Of a DNA stretch of 64,000 bases, positions 33,584 through 45,445 are shown piece after piece. Both the position numbers and the translations under genes were made by a program. The notes beneath the pieces are model-generated. The model searched no databases. It was not told the origin of the DNA and was given only the letters and a program-made list of their open reading frames with translations. Origin of the DNA: Lolium rigidum (Eukaryota; Streptophyta; Magnoliopsida; Poales; Poaceae); assembly GCF_022539505.1 (NCBI RefSeq), contig NC_061514.1:216961837-217025836 (forward strand), written 5' to 3'. Positions within the stretch are counted from its first letter, which is position 1; every line of letters starts with the position of its first letter.

Positions 33584-36060
33584 ATCGACGCCTTCATCAA
33601 CCGGACCGGATCATCCCCGCCGAACCTCGAAACCATATGCTCATCCAGCAGTCTACCGCAGTCGCTTCAGCTGCGGTATCGTCCACCCCACCGGAGCCGC
33701 TTCGCCGGATCCGTCGTCCACCGCATCGGATCTTGCTCACCGACACCGCTGTGCATGAACCGGATCTGCTTCACCGGCGCCGTGCATGATCTAAACTCTT
33801 CTACTGTCGCTTTTCTATTGCTTGTCTACAAGTTCTTGTTTAATCTTGGGGGGAACCTGTTTGTGCTAACGACGCGCCGTTACGTTTTTGCAGATGAGAT
33901 GAGTAACCATGAAGTGTAATGGCCGTCTCTCCAACCCCAAGTAGCACATGTAGCGTACTTCATCACAGGATCTATCAACTCCAGGAAGATCTGCTGTGAC
34001 TCCCACAGAGTGCTTCTCCTAATGTAAGTCCCTTGTTTTAGCGCCATGTTCTGGGTTCAGATGCTTGTTTGTCTGAAGCTCTTTTAGTTCATTCCTAGAT
34101 ATGACCGTAACACCTTGCTATTTTCTAGTTCATTGCTAACTTTAAGCGATTGAACATTTTGGTTTGCATTCCCTGCTCTGTAGATGTAGCCATCATAACT
34201 TCTATCTCGCTCAGTCGTTGTTACAAAAATTATAGGCTGCTACTATTTTGTTCATGCCAATCTTGTTCTCCCTGAACATGTTGGTTTGCATTCCCCGTAC
34301 TACAGGTGATGCCATTGTTATTTCTATCTACTTCGTCGTAAGCTAACAAAGTAACTCGCTCGCTATTAGTTCCCGCATGCTATCGCTCTGCCATCCTGCG
34401 AGTACAAATTTATTTGAACTCGTCACAGCAGCCTACTTCCGTCATAATTTTGTGTCGCCATCCGATTCTTCGAAAGCTGCAATATTAACTTGTTTCTCTT
34501 AATTGGCATGGCGCTCACATATAGAATGGTGAACATATTGGTGTGCATTCCCTCTTCTACAAGTTCACAGGTGATCCCACTATTTTCCGTTTCAGGTCCA
34601 TCCTAAGCCGTAGCATTAACTATCCTCTATGTGTTGCTCATTACAACTTTATATCCCGAAACAAATTGATTTGTTTCCCTTATCTACAAGTTTATGAGTG
34701 ATGCCATTATAACTCCTATCTGTTTTATTCCTAGCTATTATAGTAACATCCTGCTATTATTTAGTTCATGGCCAATTTTAAGTAATTGCACATGTTGGTT
34801 CGCATTCCCTGCTCTATAGCTTTTGGCATCGTCACTTCTATATTTGGTTTACATTCCCTTCTCTGTAGATCTAGCCATCATAACTTTATCTTGCTCAGTC
34901 GTTGTTACAAAAATTATGGCCTGCTACTATGTTGTCTGTGCCAATTTTTTACTCAATGAACATGTTGGCTTGCATTCCCTGTACTACAGGTGATGCCATT
35001 GTTTTGTATCTAGTTCATTGTAAGCTAACAAAGTAAGGACTTAGTTTGGCATGCTATCACTCTGCTATCTAGCCTGTAGTACAAATAAACTTGTCATACT
35101 ACTAGATAATAATTTTGCGTGCCATCTTGTTCTTCAAAAGTTGCATTATTGACTTGTTTCTCTGACTTGGCATGACGCTCACATATGGAATGCTGAACAT
35201 ATTGGTTTGCATTCCCTCTTATACAAGTTCACAGGTGATCCCACTATATTCTGTATCTGGTCCTTCCTAATCTCCAACATTAACTATCCTCTATGTGTTG
35301 CTCATTACAAGTTTATATCCCGAAACATCTTGATTTGCATCCCCTTCACTATAAGTTCAGGAGTATTATTTAGTTCACGGCTAATTTGAAGTAATTGCAC
35401 TTGGCACATGTTGGTTCACATTCCCTCCTCTTTAGCTTTTGCCATCGTAACTTCTATTTTTGGTTTACATTCCCTCGCTCTGTAGATGTAGCCATCATAA
35501 CTTCATCTTGCTCGGTCGTTGTTACAAAATTTATAGCCTGCTACTATGTTGTTCATGCCAATTTTGTACTCCCTGAACATGTTGGTTTGCATGGGACTCG
35601 ACAGTAGTAAGTCTGCTGTTTCATTTTAACGTGCTCTGTTATATTGGTTGTTGGTATGCGGCATGCACTCTTTGTTTGCTTATTGTGCGCATTACAATGA
35701 TCTTCTTATAACGACGAAATGATGAGTTCTAAATTCTTTGGCAAACAATATTGTAGTGTCTTTGCCTTTCCATTGTTGCTGTCTTAACTTGTAATGTCTT
35801 TGTTTCAGATATAGGTGCTGCATGGACAACTTAAAAGATTGCCGAATGGCTTCATTGAATTCCTAAGTTTAATTACCATTCAATTTCTCTGGGTTCTGTA
35901 GTATTTTTTCAAAGCCTTGCAGCTGATGTAATATTTAGTTAGTTTTTATAGTTCTTTCGTGCATTTTTTCTATGGTGCTTGTGGTAAGTGAGGCTATCCG
36001 ACAGAAATCATGTGCTGCATAAATATTCTCAGTATCTAAATCACAAATTCCCATCCCTTA
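33584..36060. other. non-coding interior, probably of CACTA copy C
   Basis: No coding frame of note. 33584-33790 is GC-rich; GT/AG-like signals (TTTTTGCAG at about 33892, GTAAG at 34025, TTGTTTCAG at about 35810) give it the look of a spliced untranslated transcript. Contains the tandem repeat at 34150-35600. The left terminus of the transposon was not found. Confidence 0.35.
34150..35600. repeat. hierarchical tandem repeat, 685/617-bp units with about 125-bp subunits
   Basis: GCCATCATAACT recurs at 34189, 34874 and 35491 and CATGTTGG(T/C)TTGC at 34278, 34961 and 35578: two and a bit large units of 685 and 617 bp in the same order. Inside each, a subunit marked by TTGGTTTGCATTCCCT and a following TACAGGTGATGCCATT-like word recurs about every 120-130 bp. 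Confidence 0.75.
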
Positions 36061-36089
36061 AACGCCCCAACTAAGCGAAATCACATATG

Positions 36090-37587
36090 TGCCGGCCCGC
36101 ATAATCCTAAAGCGCCTATTATGCCGTCATAAAAACACCAACTAAACGGGCTGGCCCGCTACTTATTGGGCCAGCCCACTTGCTTTAAGGTGGTCCCCAC
36201 CCACTACTGGGCCAGCCCTGTAACAGAAAAGTGGGCCCATAAGCTTATTGGGCCGGCCCGCTAACTCGTCGGGCCAGCCCACCTGATTTGCAGTGGACCC
36301 CACATACTAATTGGGCCGGCCTGTTAGCACGATAGTGGCCCCACAAGCTTATTGGGCCATCCCAATTGTTTCTGTGGTGGACCCCACATACTAAATGGGC
36401 CGGCCTGTTAACACGACAGTGGGACCCACCTGTGCTTTTTTTGGCCCGGCCCACTATCTTGTTGGGCCGGCCCACTTGATATATGGCGGACCCCACATAC
36501 TAAATGGGCCGGCCCTTTAATAGGAATGTGGGACCCACATGTGTTTTTGGCCCGGCCCACTTTCTTGTTGGGCCAACCCACTTGCTATATGGTGGACCCC
36601 ACATACTAAATGGGCCGGCCCTTTAACAGGGATATGGGACCCACTTGTGTTTTTGGCCCGGCCCACTTTCCTGTTGGGCCAGCCCACTTGCTATGTTGTG
36701 GACCCCACGTACTAAATGGGCCGGCCCTTTAACAGGAAAGTGGGACCCACCTGTGTTTTGGCCCGGCCCACTTGCTATATGATGGACCCCACTTACTAAA
36801 GGGGCCGGCCCTTTAACAGGAATGTGGGACCCACCTGTCTTTTTGGCCCGACCCACTGGCTTGTTGGGCCAGCCCATTTGATATATTATGGACCCCACGT
36901 ACAAAATGGGCCAGGCCGATAGCAGGAAAGTGGGACCCACATGCTAATTGGGCCGGCCCAATAATTTTTTGGGCCGGCCCACTTGCTTTAAGGTGGACCC
37001 CTCTTGTTAAATGGGCCGGCCCGATAACAGGAAAGTGGGTCCCACATGTCTTGTGGGCCGGCCCTTTGGCATGTTGACCGGTCAAACTAGTGCATCCGGC
37101 CTGGCCCACATGCTTAGTGGGCCGGCCCATTAAAGTTTTGACCAGTCAACCTTAGAGGTTACGCCTGGCCCACGTAAGTAATGGACCAGCCCAGCTATAT
37201 AGTTGACCGGTCAAACAAAGTCAGCTGGCCCGGCCCACAAACTTAATGGGCCGGCCCGCTTAAGACGTGGCAGGCCTCGTGTGGGCCTACCATCTACCAC
37301 GGGTTTCTGCCGGTTAACGCCGTTAACCGCCGGCTAACGGCGTCCGCCACGTGTCGGCTTGCATGACGTCAGCAGTCAACGGGCTCCCGGAAACACTTCT
37401 GCAACGGTCCAATTTTCCGTGGCGGAAGGGCGCCCAAGCGCGACGGACCGAAAAAATCGTCGTAGGACTTTGTCTGACGCAGTTTCGACAACAGAACCCA
37501 TATCGTCGGGTTAGGCCCATAGGCGACGAAAAATACCCCTTAGCGGACGATTTTGGGACGTTGTCTATCAGAACTTTTCTTGTAGTG
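36090..37587. mobile_element. right end of CACTA copy C with GGGCCGGCCC subterminal repeats
   Basis: Ends at 37587 with GAACTTTTCTTGTAGTG, the same CACTACAAGAAAAGTT terminus as copies A and B. 36100-37300 holds more than ten copies of the palindrome GGGCCGGCCC and as many variants, arranged with GTGGACCCCACATACTAAAT and GTGGGACCCAC in blocks of about 85-110 bp. These are the subterminal repeats expected of CACTA elements. No transposase in the window. Confidence 0.8.
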
Positions 37588-37917
37588 CAACCAGTTCTGC
37601 TACATGTTTGTGTGCTTCCATTTTTGTTTCAGATTGCAATTATAACTCATAATCATCCATATTACTTGTATTTCACTATCTCTTCGCCGAACTAGTGCAC
37701 CTATACACCTGACAAGTGTATTGGGTGTGTTGGGGACACGAGAGACTTCTTGTATCGTAGTTGCAGGGTTGCTTGAGAGGGATATCTTTGACCTCTACCT
37801 CCCTGAGTTCGATAAACCTTGGGTGATCCACTTAAGGGAAACTTGTTGCTGTTCTACAAACATCTGCACTTGGAGGCCCAACACTATCTACAAGAATAGA
37901 AGCGTGCTTAGACATCA
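37588..37917 (+). repeat. 3' tail of an LTR of the element-H family
   Basis: The reverse complement of the start of the LTR at 13628: ends GACATCA at 37917 and contains AACACTATCTACAAGAATAG. The CACTA element inserted into or next to it. The first 90 bp differ from the 13628 copy. Confidence 0.7.
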
Positions 37918-37975
37918 AATCACAAGTGCGAAAGACAAATCATATAATGAGTGCCTTGATACAACTCTAAGATTG

Positions 37976-39146
37976 ATGTCTAAGAGAGGAGGGGGATACC
38001 CTAATCCACTAGGGATGGTGGATGCATCAGCCTAATTTGGTTCATCCTAGTCTAACCTCATGAAGGGGGAGGTGGGAGCCTTTATATAGGGATCCACTAA
38101 CGGAGGGGTAGTTTAGTCATACAAGGGAATAGAGTGATAAGGGGTTGCTCGATCTTCTTAGTAAGCATGGTGGATGGTGATGAACACACGATGAACACAG
38201 CGGAGATAACATGATGATGAAGTGGATGATAACTTGTATGCCACCGACGAGTCTCTCGATTGGTCCATGTCGCCAATGCAACAACTCTCAACCCTGCAAG
38301 ATATTCGCAACTCCACACACTTGCGCACGTAGCCGCCGACCACGAAGCGGTAAATTGCAATCTTCTAATTCCCAATGGAACAACAAATCACCAGATCGAT
38401 GTGAATTGCTGTATAGATTCAATAGAATTGCAAAGCAATCAACTGTGAACTAGGGTTTATTATAAACATGGTCTAAAGTTTATTTGGGGGCATCCTGGGC
38501 ACTTATATAGGGGTTCAGGACGACCAGAAGTCACAAATAACGAGTACAAACCGACCCAGATCAGGATCTGGTCGAGACTGACACGGACTCGATCGGCGTC
38601 AGGGCCGGTGGGACCGGGCCAGGGGCTGGGCGGTCCGCCATGAACCGGGTCAGGACGCCGGGTGGCTACCGGCGGGCGGGCGTGGTACTTCCCTGGATTG
38701 GTCCCGGTGTGCACCGGTCTAGGGCCCTATCAGGACCGCGTCATCCGGCGCTGGGGCCGGCGTTACCGGGCTGGGCATCGGGTTGCCCAGACTTGATGCT
38801 GGCCTTGACGTTCTCTCCTCCCTCCTTCGCGCATGCCTCCCGCTCCTCCCTCGCGCGTCCATTGGATGTCTTCACGTCCAACACCATGTCTAGCTGCTCC
38901 TCTCATCCTCGTGCGATGCTTCCTCCATCCTCGTACTTGATCATACACAAGTCAAAGGACTTAGGCAGTATAAAATTCTCATCAATCAAAGTATCTTTTA
39001 AGAACAAATTCACCTGTTGTTTTAGTAGCTTCGCACAAGCTCGTGTCATAGGTCCAATCCTGACTTCATTGGACTTGAGCTTCTCAGCAACATCATCTTC
39101 ATCTTGCAATGACGGAGGTAGTAGTTCGGTAGGGATGTCCTCGTCA
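37976..39146 (-). repeat. Ty3 LTR of the pol fragment at 39147, left boundary uncertain
   Basis: On the minus strand the LTR should begin TGACGAGGACATCC at 39146, after purine-rich AAGGTGGGAGA. A possible end is the CA at 37976, where TTGTATCAAGGC (a poor match to the iMet PBS) follows. Two TATA-like words (near 38079 and 38498) suggest that 37976-38458 may instead be another LTR. 38575-38790 is rich in CCGGG and GGACC words, at the place where the sister LTRs have motif arrays. Confidence 0.45.
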
Positions 39147-39199
39147 TCTCCCACCTTCAAAAGGTGTCGACCTCGATGCTCCAAGGTCTTCTCCGTCAT
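38903..39199 (-). pseudogene. LTR-encoded C-terminal extension after pol
   Basis: 98-codon frame that starts in the pol end and runs into the LTR. It carries IGPMTRACAKLLKQQV, the counterpart of GPMTRARAKALHQEV in the LTR at 9968 and of GPMTRARVKALHDKV in the LTR at 30892. Short, no known domain. Confidence 0.4.
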
Positions 39200-39587
39200 A
39201 TGGTGTCAAATCAACAACATTGAAAGAATTACTGACACCAAACTCATCAGTTGGAAGATCTATATAGTATGCATTATCATTGATCTTGGCAATCACTTTG
39301 TAAGGACCAGCACCACGAGGAAGCAACTTGGACTTCCGTAGCTTGAGGAACCTATCCTTGCGAAAATGAACCCATAGCATATCACAAGGCTTGAACAACA
39401 TCTCCTTGCGCTTCTTGTTCATCCTTGCAGCATTGTTATTGCCTTTCTTCTCAATCATCTCTTTAGTCTTCTCATGTATCTTCCGTACAAAATCTGCCCT
39501 CTTTGATGCCTCCATATTGACTCTCTCATGAATGGCTAGATGCAACAAGTCAAGTGGAGTAATGGGTTTGAAACCATACATGATAGG
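39144..39587 (-). pseudogene. pol: 3' end of a Ty3 integrase gene, truncated
   Basis: 145 codons from MYGFKPITPLDLLHL to GGR and a stop at the LTR start. It has the segments DMLWVHFRKDRF, GPYKVIAKINDNAYYIDLP (GPY/F domain) and SFNVVDLTPY. Everything upstream of YGFKP was removed by insertion of the Tat-like element at 39593. Diverged from pol at 27605. Confidence 0.8.
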
Positions 39588-39592
39588 GCAAA

Positions 39593-40134
39593 TGACGTGG
39601 GCACTACCCTTCGTGTAACCGACATTGCCCTATCCTATACAATCTAACTGGAGGCCCATGAAGGTACTCGATGGCAAGGCGGGCCACTTGGATGGCGCAG
39701 CAGAAGATTCCTTGGCGGATAAGACAAGGAAGGAGCCGAACAAGGAAAGTTTAGAGCTAGGAATATTGTAAACCTAGTCGTACCCGGTTGGATCTCTTGA
39801 GACCTGGCCTCCTATATAAAGGCCAGGAGAGGGGCTGCCGAGGGACACGATCAATCTTAGCAACTTTAGCCACCAGAAGTCTAGAGCTAGGTCGCCGCAG
39901 CACTTAGCCTCTCGACGAGATCTCAGCCGAAACCTTCAGCACCCCATTGTAACCCAATATTCTCATAATCAAGATCAAACAGGCAGGACGTAAGGGTTTT
40001 ACCTCATTGAGGGCCCCGAACCTGGGTAAATTGCTCTCCCCGCTTGTCTGTGAACCGATGTCTCGTGTCAGCCTACAGGATTCCATCAACCCTAAGCCCC
40101 AAACGGAGGGCATTGCCGAGCAGCACCCTCGACA
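39593..40134 (+). repeat. 5' LTR of Tat/Ogre-like element
   Basis: 542 bp, starts TGACGTGGGC and ends CTCGACA just before the PBS. A TATA box CTATATAAAG lies at 39812-39821. It interrupts a pol gene, which marks its left edge. No 3' LTR partner is in the window. Confidence 0.82.
39812..39821 (+). promoter_or_regulatory. TATA box of the Tat-like LTR
   Basis: CTATATAAAG, about 320 bp before the LTR end; good match to the plant TATA consensus. Confidence 0.6.
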
Positions 40135-40136
40135 AT

Positions 40137-40152
40137 TGGCGCCGTCTGTGGG
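40137..40152 (+). other. primer binding site TGGCGCCGTCTGTGGG
   Basis: Two bases after the LTR end. This PBS word is common in grass Ty3 elements of the Tat group. Confidence 0.8.
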
Positions 40153-40321
40153 AAGCCTGGCGGCACCAGGCAGGTCATCGGCAGTACCAGTCACATCTGC
40201 GGCGTTCTTACTCGAGTCACCAACGCCATCAGATCCAAAAGATTCAATCCGCTGCGGATCCTTCGAGTTCGTACCACACCCCGAGGCACCGCACCTGATC
40301 CCAGCAGAATCGTGTGGCGGC

Positions 40322-41719
40322 ATGAATACTACTTTTGGTGGTGTCCACTTCATCATCGACTCCGGAGGCTTCCTTCGCCTCCCTAGGTCAAGCACATCTA
40401 GCCCAAGGACCTCAGTTTCGGAAGGTGTCACTCCGGCAACAACCCTGGAAGTCCCATCCAGGAACATGCAAGAAGGCAACCGAGGAAGTTTCGACGTCAC
40501 AACGGGGCGAAGGAAAAGACGAAGGGACTCGCGCCGCGAAGAGGAAGAACGAATAGAAACTCACCCTCATCAGCCCGAACAAGGATGCCAGGACACGCAA
40601 TCGATCAAGGGCCGCACTCGCTCACCGTATCTATCGGCTACGGAGCAGCTCGAGGCACCGTGTTATCTTCACTCTTACATCGATCCGAAGGATGGTCGAG
40701 AGAAATCCAGCCACCCGCTAAGAAACTGTCGACATTTCCTGGAAATTCGGCAGTTCTGCGACGACCTCAGAGCCGAAGCCATGTCAAGGGTTCACATAAT
40801 GGAGAGAAGGGCAGGATCCTACAGTTATCCGCCAGAACCATACGTACCGGAGCCATACGTGCCAGCAGGAGGAGACAAGTATGTACCAACTGAGGTGTTC
40901 CCGGAGCCATGTGGGCAGGTCAACATGATCCATAAAACCAACTTTTCAAAAAGAGAAATCAAAAAATTCTCACGAGAAGTAAAGTATGCGGAAGTCGCTA
41001 TGGTCGATACACCCGAATTCATCGACTGGTCAGATCAGAGCATCTCCTTCAGCAGGGCAGATCACCCGAAGGCCGTTCCTAGGCCTGGTCATGCAGCCCT
41101 TGTTCTTGAAGCGCAGATCGGAGGGTACAATATGAGCAAAGTATTCATGGATGGAGGAAGTGGTTTGAACTTGTTATTTGCCAACACGATGAGAGCAATG
41201 GGTTTAACAGTGGACATGCTAAGAGAGTCCGACACAGGATTCCATGGCATTATACCGACTCGACCCGCTTATTCTCTCGGTAAAACATCACTCGATGTAG
41301 TTTTCGGCACGCCAGGCAATTTCAGGAAGGAAAAAATCGAGTTTGAAGTAGTTGATTGGGAATCTCAGTACCATGCCATCCTCGGCAGGCCTGCGTTTGC
41401 CAAATTTATGGCTGTACCTCATTATGCGTACCTGAAACTGAAGATGCCTGGCAACAATGGGACACCAATAACCGTTCATGGAAGCTTTACCCGTTCAGAC
41501 AACTGCGACAGAGATTTCCAAAAGATTGCCTCGAAGTTCAGAGCCAAGGAAGAACTCAACGCTGTTGACGCCGTCACGGATCACACGCAGCCACCAACCG
41601 ACAATCAAAACGTAAGGTCCGACGAGTTTGACGCTGCAGAGGAAGCAAAGAAGCTGCAGGTGCACCCCACTGACCCGAAGAAAATGGTCAATACGTCGGC
41701 AGACCTTACTGAAACATAG
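40322..41719 (+). CDS. Gag (reduced) and protease of Tat/Ogre-like element
   Basis: Frame open from inside the LTR; the first ATG in frame after the PBS is 40322, giving 465 codons. N-terminus low-complexity, basic RRKRRRDSRREEEER near 40510. The usual gag core is not seen, so it seems to have been deleted. A zinc-finger-like segment (CYLHSYIDPKDG, SSHPLRNCRHF) is at 40660-40740. Retropepsin-like KVFMDGGSGLNLLF lies at 41140, with AILGRPAFAKFMAVPHYAYL at 41380. The frame ends at TAG 41717, before RT, where other members would continue or use a different arrangement. Confidence 0.75.
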   Translation: MNTTFGGVHFIIDSGGFLRLPRSSTSSPRTSVSEGVTPATTLEVPSRNMQEGNRGSFDVTTGRRKRRRDSRREEEERIETHPHQPEQGCQDTQSIKGRTRSPYLSATEQLEAPCYLHSYIDPKDGREKSSHPLRNCRHFLEIRQFCDDLRAEAMSRVHIMERRAGSYSYPPEPYVPEPYVPAGGDKYVPTEVFPEPCGQVNMIHKTNFSKREIKKFSREVKYAEVAMVDTPEFIDWSDQSISFSRADHPKAVPRPGHAALVLEAQIGGYNMSKVFMDGGSGLNLLFANTMRAMGLTVDMLRESDTGFHGIIPTRPAYSLGKTSLDVVFGTPGNFRKEKIEFEVVDWESQYHAILGRPAFAKFMAVPHYAYLKLKMPGNNGTPITVHGSFTRSDNCDRDFQKIASKFRAKEELNAVDAVTDHTQPPTDNQNVRSDEFDAAEEAKKLQVHPTDPKKMVNTSADLTET

Positions 41720-42830
41720 GAAGGCGCGCTCATCGAGTTCCTCCGTGAGCGCTGGGAGATATTTGCATGGGAACCATCCGACATGCCAGGTATCCCCAGG
41801 GAACTCGCTGAGCACGCCCTCAATGTTGACCCAACAGCCAAACCAGTACAACAGTCGATGCGCCGATTTTCCGAGCCGAATAGAAGAGCAATTGGCGAAG
41901 AAGTTAGTTGACTCCGCAAAGCAGGATTCATTCGGGAGCTCAAGGAAGCCGAGTGGGTGGCTAATCCCGTCATGGTGCCAAAAAAAGACACAACCGCTCT
42001 TCGCGTGTGTATCGATTACACCAGTCTTAACAAGCATTGCCCAAAAGACCACTTTCCACTGCCTCGTATTGACCAGATAGTCGATTCCACAGCTGGATGC
42101 GACCGTCTCTCCTTTCTCGATGCTTACTCCGGGTATAATCAGATCAAGCTCAAGAAAGAAGACCAGGAGTTAACTGCATTCATCACCACACGGCGTTTTC
42201 TGCTACAACGTCATGACCTTCGGGTTGAAAAATGCAGGGGCAACTTACCAACGGTGCATGCAAGCCTACCTTGGAGAACAGATTGGGAGGAACATCGAAG
42301 TCTACATCAACGATATCGTGGTAAAGACCAAGCACGCCGCCACTCTCATCGATGATTTGTAGGAAACCTTCGACAACCTAGACAAGTACAAAATCAAGTT
42401 GAATCCAAAGAAATGCTTCTTCGGGGTGCCAGGAGGGCAAGTACTCGGATACTTCATCTCAGCTAGAGGAATAGAAGTCAATCCTTTGAAGATCAAAGCT
42501 ATTCTCGACATGGAGCCACCAAAGAATCTGCACCAAGTGCAGCAATTGGCAAGACGATTGGCAGCGCTTAGCAGATTCATCGCCAAACTAGGAGAAAAAG
42601 CTTTGCCCTTCTATAACTTGATGAAAAAGTCAGAAAAATTCGAGTGGACGAATGAGGCGCAGGAGTCTTTCGACAATCCGAAGAAAATCTTATCGACATC
42701 CCCAGTCCTCGTAACCCCACGTGAGAAAGAAACACTGCTTATGTACATAGCCGCAACGGCCCAAGTCTTCAGCAGCGTTCTGGTCGTCGAACGAGAAGAA
42801 GAAGGGAGAGTTTAGGGTGTGCAGAGGCCT
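41720..42830 (+). pseudogene. reverse transcriptase of Tat-like element, inactive
   Basis: RT segments in order: FLRERWEIFAWEPSDMPG, WVANPVMVPKKDT, RVCIDYTSLNKHCPKDHFPL, FLDAYSGYNQIKL, then after a frame change near 42200 a segment with VYINDIVVKTKH, and GGQVLGYFISARGIEVNP. Lesions: stops near 41717, 41911 and 42358, the frame change, and the catalytic YxDD box reads YIND (first Asp to Asn, near 42303). It would not polymerise. Confidence 0.85.
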
Positions 42831-43585
42831 GTTTACTACCTCAGTGAAGTACTCACGCCTGCAAAGCAGAGGTACCCTCATCATCAGAAGCTGGCATATG
42901 CAGTATGGAGGTCAGCTCGCAAGCTACGGCATTATTTCACGGAGCACCCGATTATCGTCGTAAGCGAAGCACCATTGAAGAACATAATGACTAACACAGA
43001 GGCCACGGGCCGAGTGTCCCAATGGGCCATCGAAATAGCGCCACACAATATAACTTACCTTAATCGAACGGCGATAAAATACCAAATCCTCCCAGATTTC
43101 GTGGCAGACTGGATCCAATCACAGACGCCAGCGGCACCCGATATGTCGGGGTCATGGACAATGTACTTCGACGGGTCGAAACGGAGCACATGAGCAGGAG
43201 CAGGGGTCATACTAACATCACCACAGGGAGATAAGATGAAGTACATACTACGTATGAATTTCTCCCTGCCATAAAATAACGAAGCAGAATACGAAGCATT
43301 GCTGCACGGAATGAAGATGGCAAAGGCATGTGGGGCGACTCGCCTGGAAATTTATGGAGATTCAAACCTGGTGGTACAGCAGTCGATGAACCTATGTGAC
43401 GCGGTCAGTGACAACATGATCGCCTACCGACAGTTGTACCAATATGGAAGCAAAATTCGAAGGGTGCGAGCTTAAACATATCGGCAGAGCCAGCAACGAG
43501 GAGGCCGACACTCTGGCGAACATCGGATCCATGTGCTCCCCCATTCCAGACGGAGTGTTCTAGGAAGTTATCACTCAACGATCGA
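42831..43585 (+). pseudogene. RNase H and second (archaeal-type) RNase H of Tat-like element
   Basis: First RNase H remnant: RPVYYLSEVLTPAKQRYPHH and KLAYAVW..ARKLRHYF. It is followed by a second RNase H-like unit with MYFDGSKR (43160), NEAEYEALLHGMKMAKA (43280) and YGDSNLVVQQS (43355), which keeps the D, E and D positions. A dual RNase H of this kind is known for the Tat/Ogre lineage and is the main reason for the assignment. Stops at 43191 and near 43276 and a frame change near 43465 break it. Confidence 0.78.
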
Positions 43586-43590
43586 CAAAA

Positions 43591-44881
43591 GTGAAAGCGT
43601 CGACACCTCCAAAGCTATCGGCTGACGAATCGGAGGCAAGCCCACAACAAGCTGCCGAAGAATCTCCACGTCCATCTGCGGAACAGGTCCTCCTCCTCGA
43701 GCCACTATGGACCAAACCATTCCTAGCATACCTGACGAAGCAGGAGTTGCCAGAGGATCCGGTAGAAGCAAGACGAATCGTCAGACGGTCAAAAGCCTTT
43801 ACTGTGGTAAATGGTGAACTCTACAAGCGCGGCATCTCTGGTATCTTTCAAAGGTGTATTGCCATTGACGATGGAAAAGCACTGTTGCGCGAGATACACG
43901 AAGGAACTTGCGGACACCACGCGGGAAGCAGGGCCCTTGTGGCGAAAGCCTTCAGGGCAGGATTTTACTGGCCAACGGCGGCATCCGATGCTCGAGTTCT
44001 GGTCATGAAGTGCGACCCCTGCCAGCGTTTCTCACCAAAACCACACGCCCCTGCGACATATCTGATGACAATACCTCTAGCGTGGCCCTTTGCTCAATGG
44101 GGACTCGACCAAGTTGGACCACTGCCAAGGTCGTCGCCTGGAGGACACACGTACCTACGGGTCGCAGTCGACAAGTTCACCAAGTGGATCGAGGCAGTGC
44201 CAGTTCGAAACCAGAAAGCCGAAACCGCCGTTCAGTTCTTCAGGGGAATAACCTGTCGATTTCGTATGCCTCACAACATCGTCACATACAATGGAACTAA
44301 CTTTGACTCCAAAGAGTTTCGAAAATTTTGTGACGACGGAGGAATCAAGCTGAAATTTGCATCAGTGGCTCACCCACAGACCAACGGCCAGGTGGAAAGG
44401 ATCAATGGTTTAATAGGGGACGGCCTCAAGAAACGCCTTATGGGTGCGGCTGGAGCCTGGGTCGACCCAATACACCCCGTTCTTCCTGGTACATGGAGCC
44501 GAAGTTGTTCTGCCAGCCAACGTTCAGTTCGAAGCTCCTCAGGTGACAGCATACACAGAACCCACCTCCAACATCGTGTTGCAGGATGCTGTGGACCTCC
44601 TTGATGAAGCTCGAGATATTGCTTTGGCAAGAACAACGGTATACCAGCAGGCGTTGAGAAATTATCACAGCCGACGAATACGCAGTCGAAGTTTTAATGT
44701 TGGAGATATGGTACTGCCACTGAAGCAAGAGAGACCTTTGAAGCTCGAATCTCCATGGGAAGGACCATACATCATCACTGAAGTGATACCAGGAGGAGAT
44801 TATCGGCTCAAAAACCCAACTTCGGGAAAAGACGTTGAGAATCCATGGAACATCGCACAGTTGCGACGGTTCTATACATAG
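43591..44881 (+). pseudogene. integrase of Tat-like element, inactive
   Basis: 337-codon frame from 43591, then a frameshift near 44450 to a second frame ending at 44881. Zinc finger HEGTCGHHAGSRALV and MKCDPCQRF; core with WGLDQVGPLP, VTYNGTNF and NGQVERING. The second catalytic Asp (normally in TDNGT) is Tyr. The C-terminal part has FNVGDMVLPLKQERPLK and WEGPYIITEVIPGGDYRL (GPY/F domain) and ends AQLRRFYT. Confidence 0.86.
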
Positions 44882-45445
44882 GATACAGTTGTTTTTATTT
44901 CTCGACAGCTCTTCAGGTTGCTTTTACATTATGAATAAAATTCTAATCAGGTTTTTCACCTTTTTTCTTGATCCAGGCCTCATCATCCGAACGAATCGTT
45001 CGGGGCCCCTGTCATTGGCTCTTACTCCCATCGGGAGCACTGGCCAAAAACACGCTCGCACGGTGTCATTAATTAAATACTCCCAGCGGGAGCTAAGGTT
45101 AATGACACACAAAACAACCAATCCAAGCCTCGAGAAAATACGCGAGTGCTGCAGTCGATGGTTATACTAACACAAAATAAGGCTCAAACCGGTGCACCGT
45201 GTGACGAAGCCAAGCGTTTAATTCCCTCGACTAAGTCAACGGGTATCGCTCCTACAAAACTTACATATAGACTTCGCAATAAACTTGCAAATTACAACGG
45301 AGTCGTCAGGAGAGCAGGCTGAATTGATCACTCGGCTGCCCCCGACAATAAATTATCAATCGAATTAACAAATTCGCCAGAACTACATGATATGCAAAAC
45401 ACACGTCGATTTTACATAAAACAATCTTATGCAGGTACAAGGATA
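44882..45445. other. non-coding spacer after pol of Tat-like element
   Basis: No gene. Includes inverted-repeat words CTCCCATCGGGAG (about 45026) and CTCCCAGCGGGAG (about 45081), with a third copy near 46283. Confidence 0.5.

Noticed and set aside
36245..37130. Minus-strand frames in the GGGCCGGCCC region
   Set aside because: Repeated low-complexity peptides from subterminal repeats of a CACTA element.
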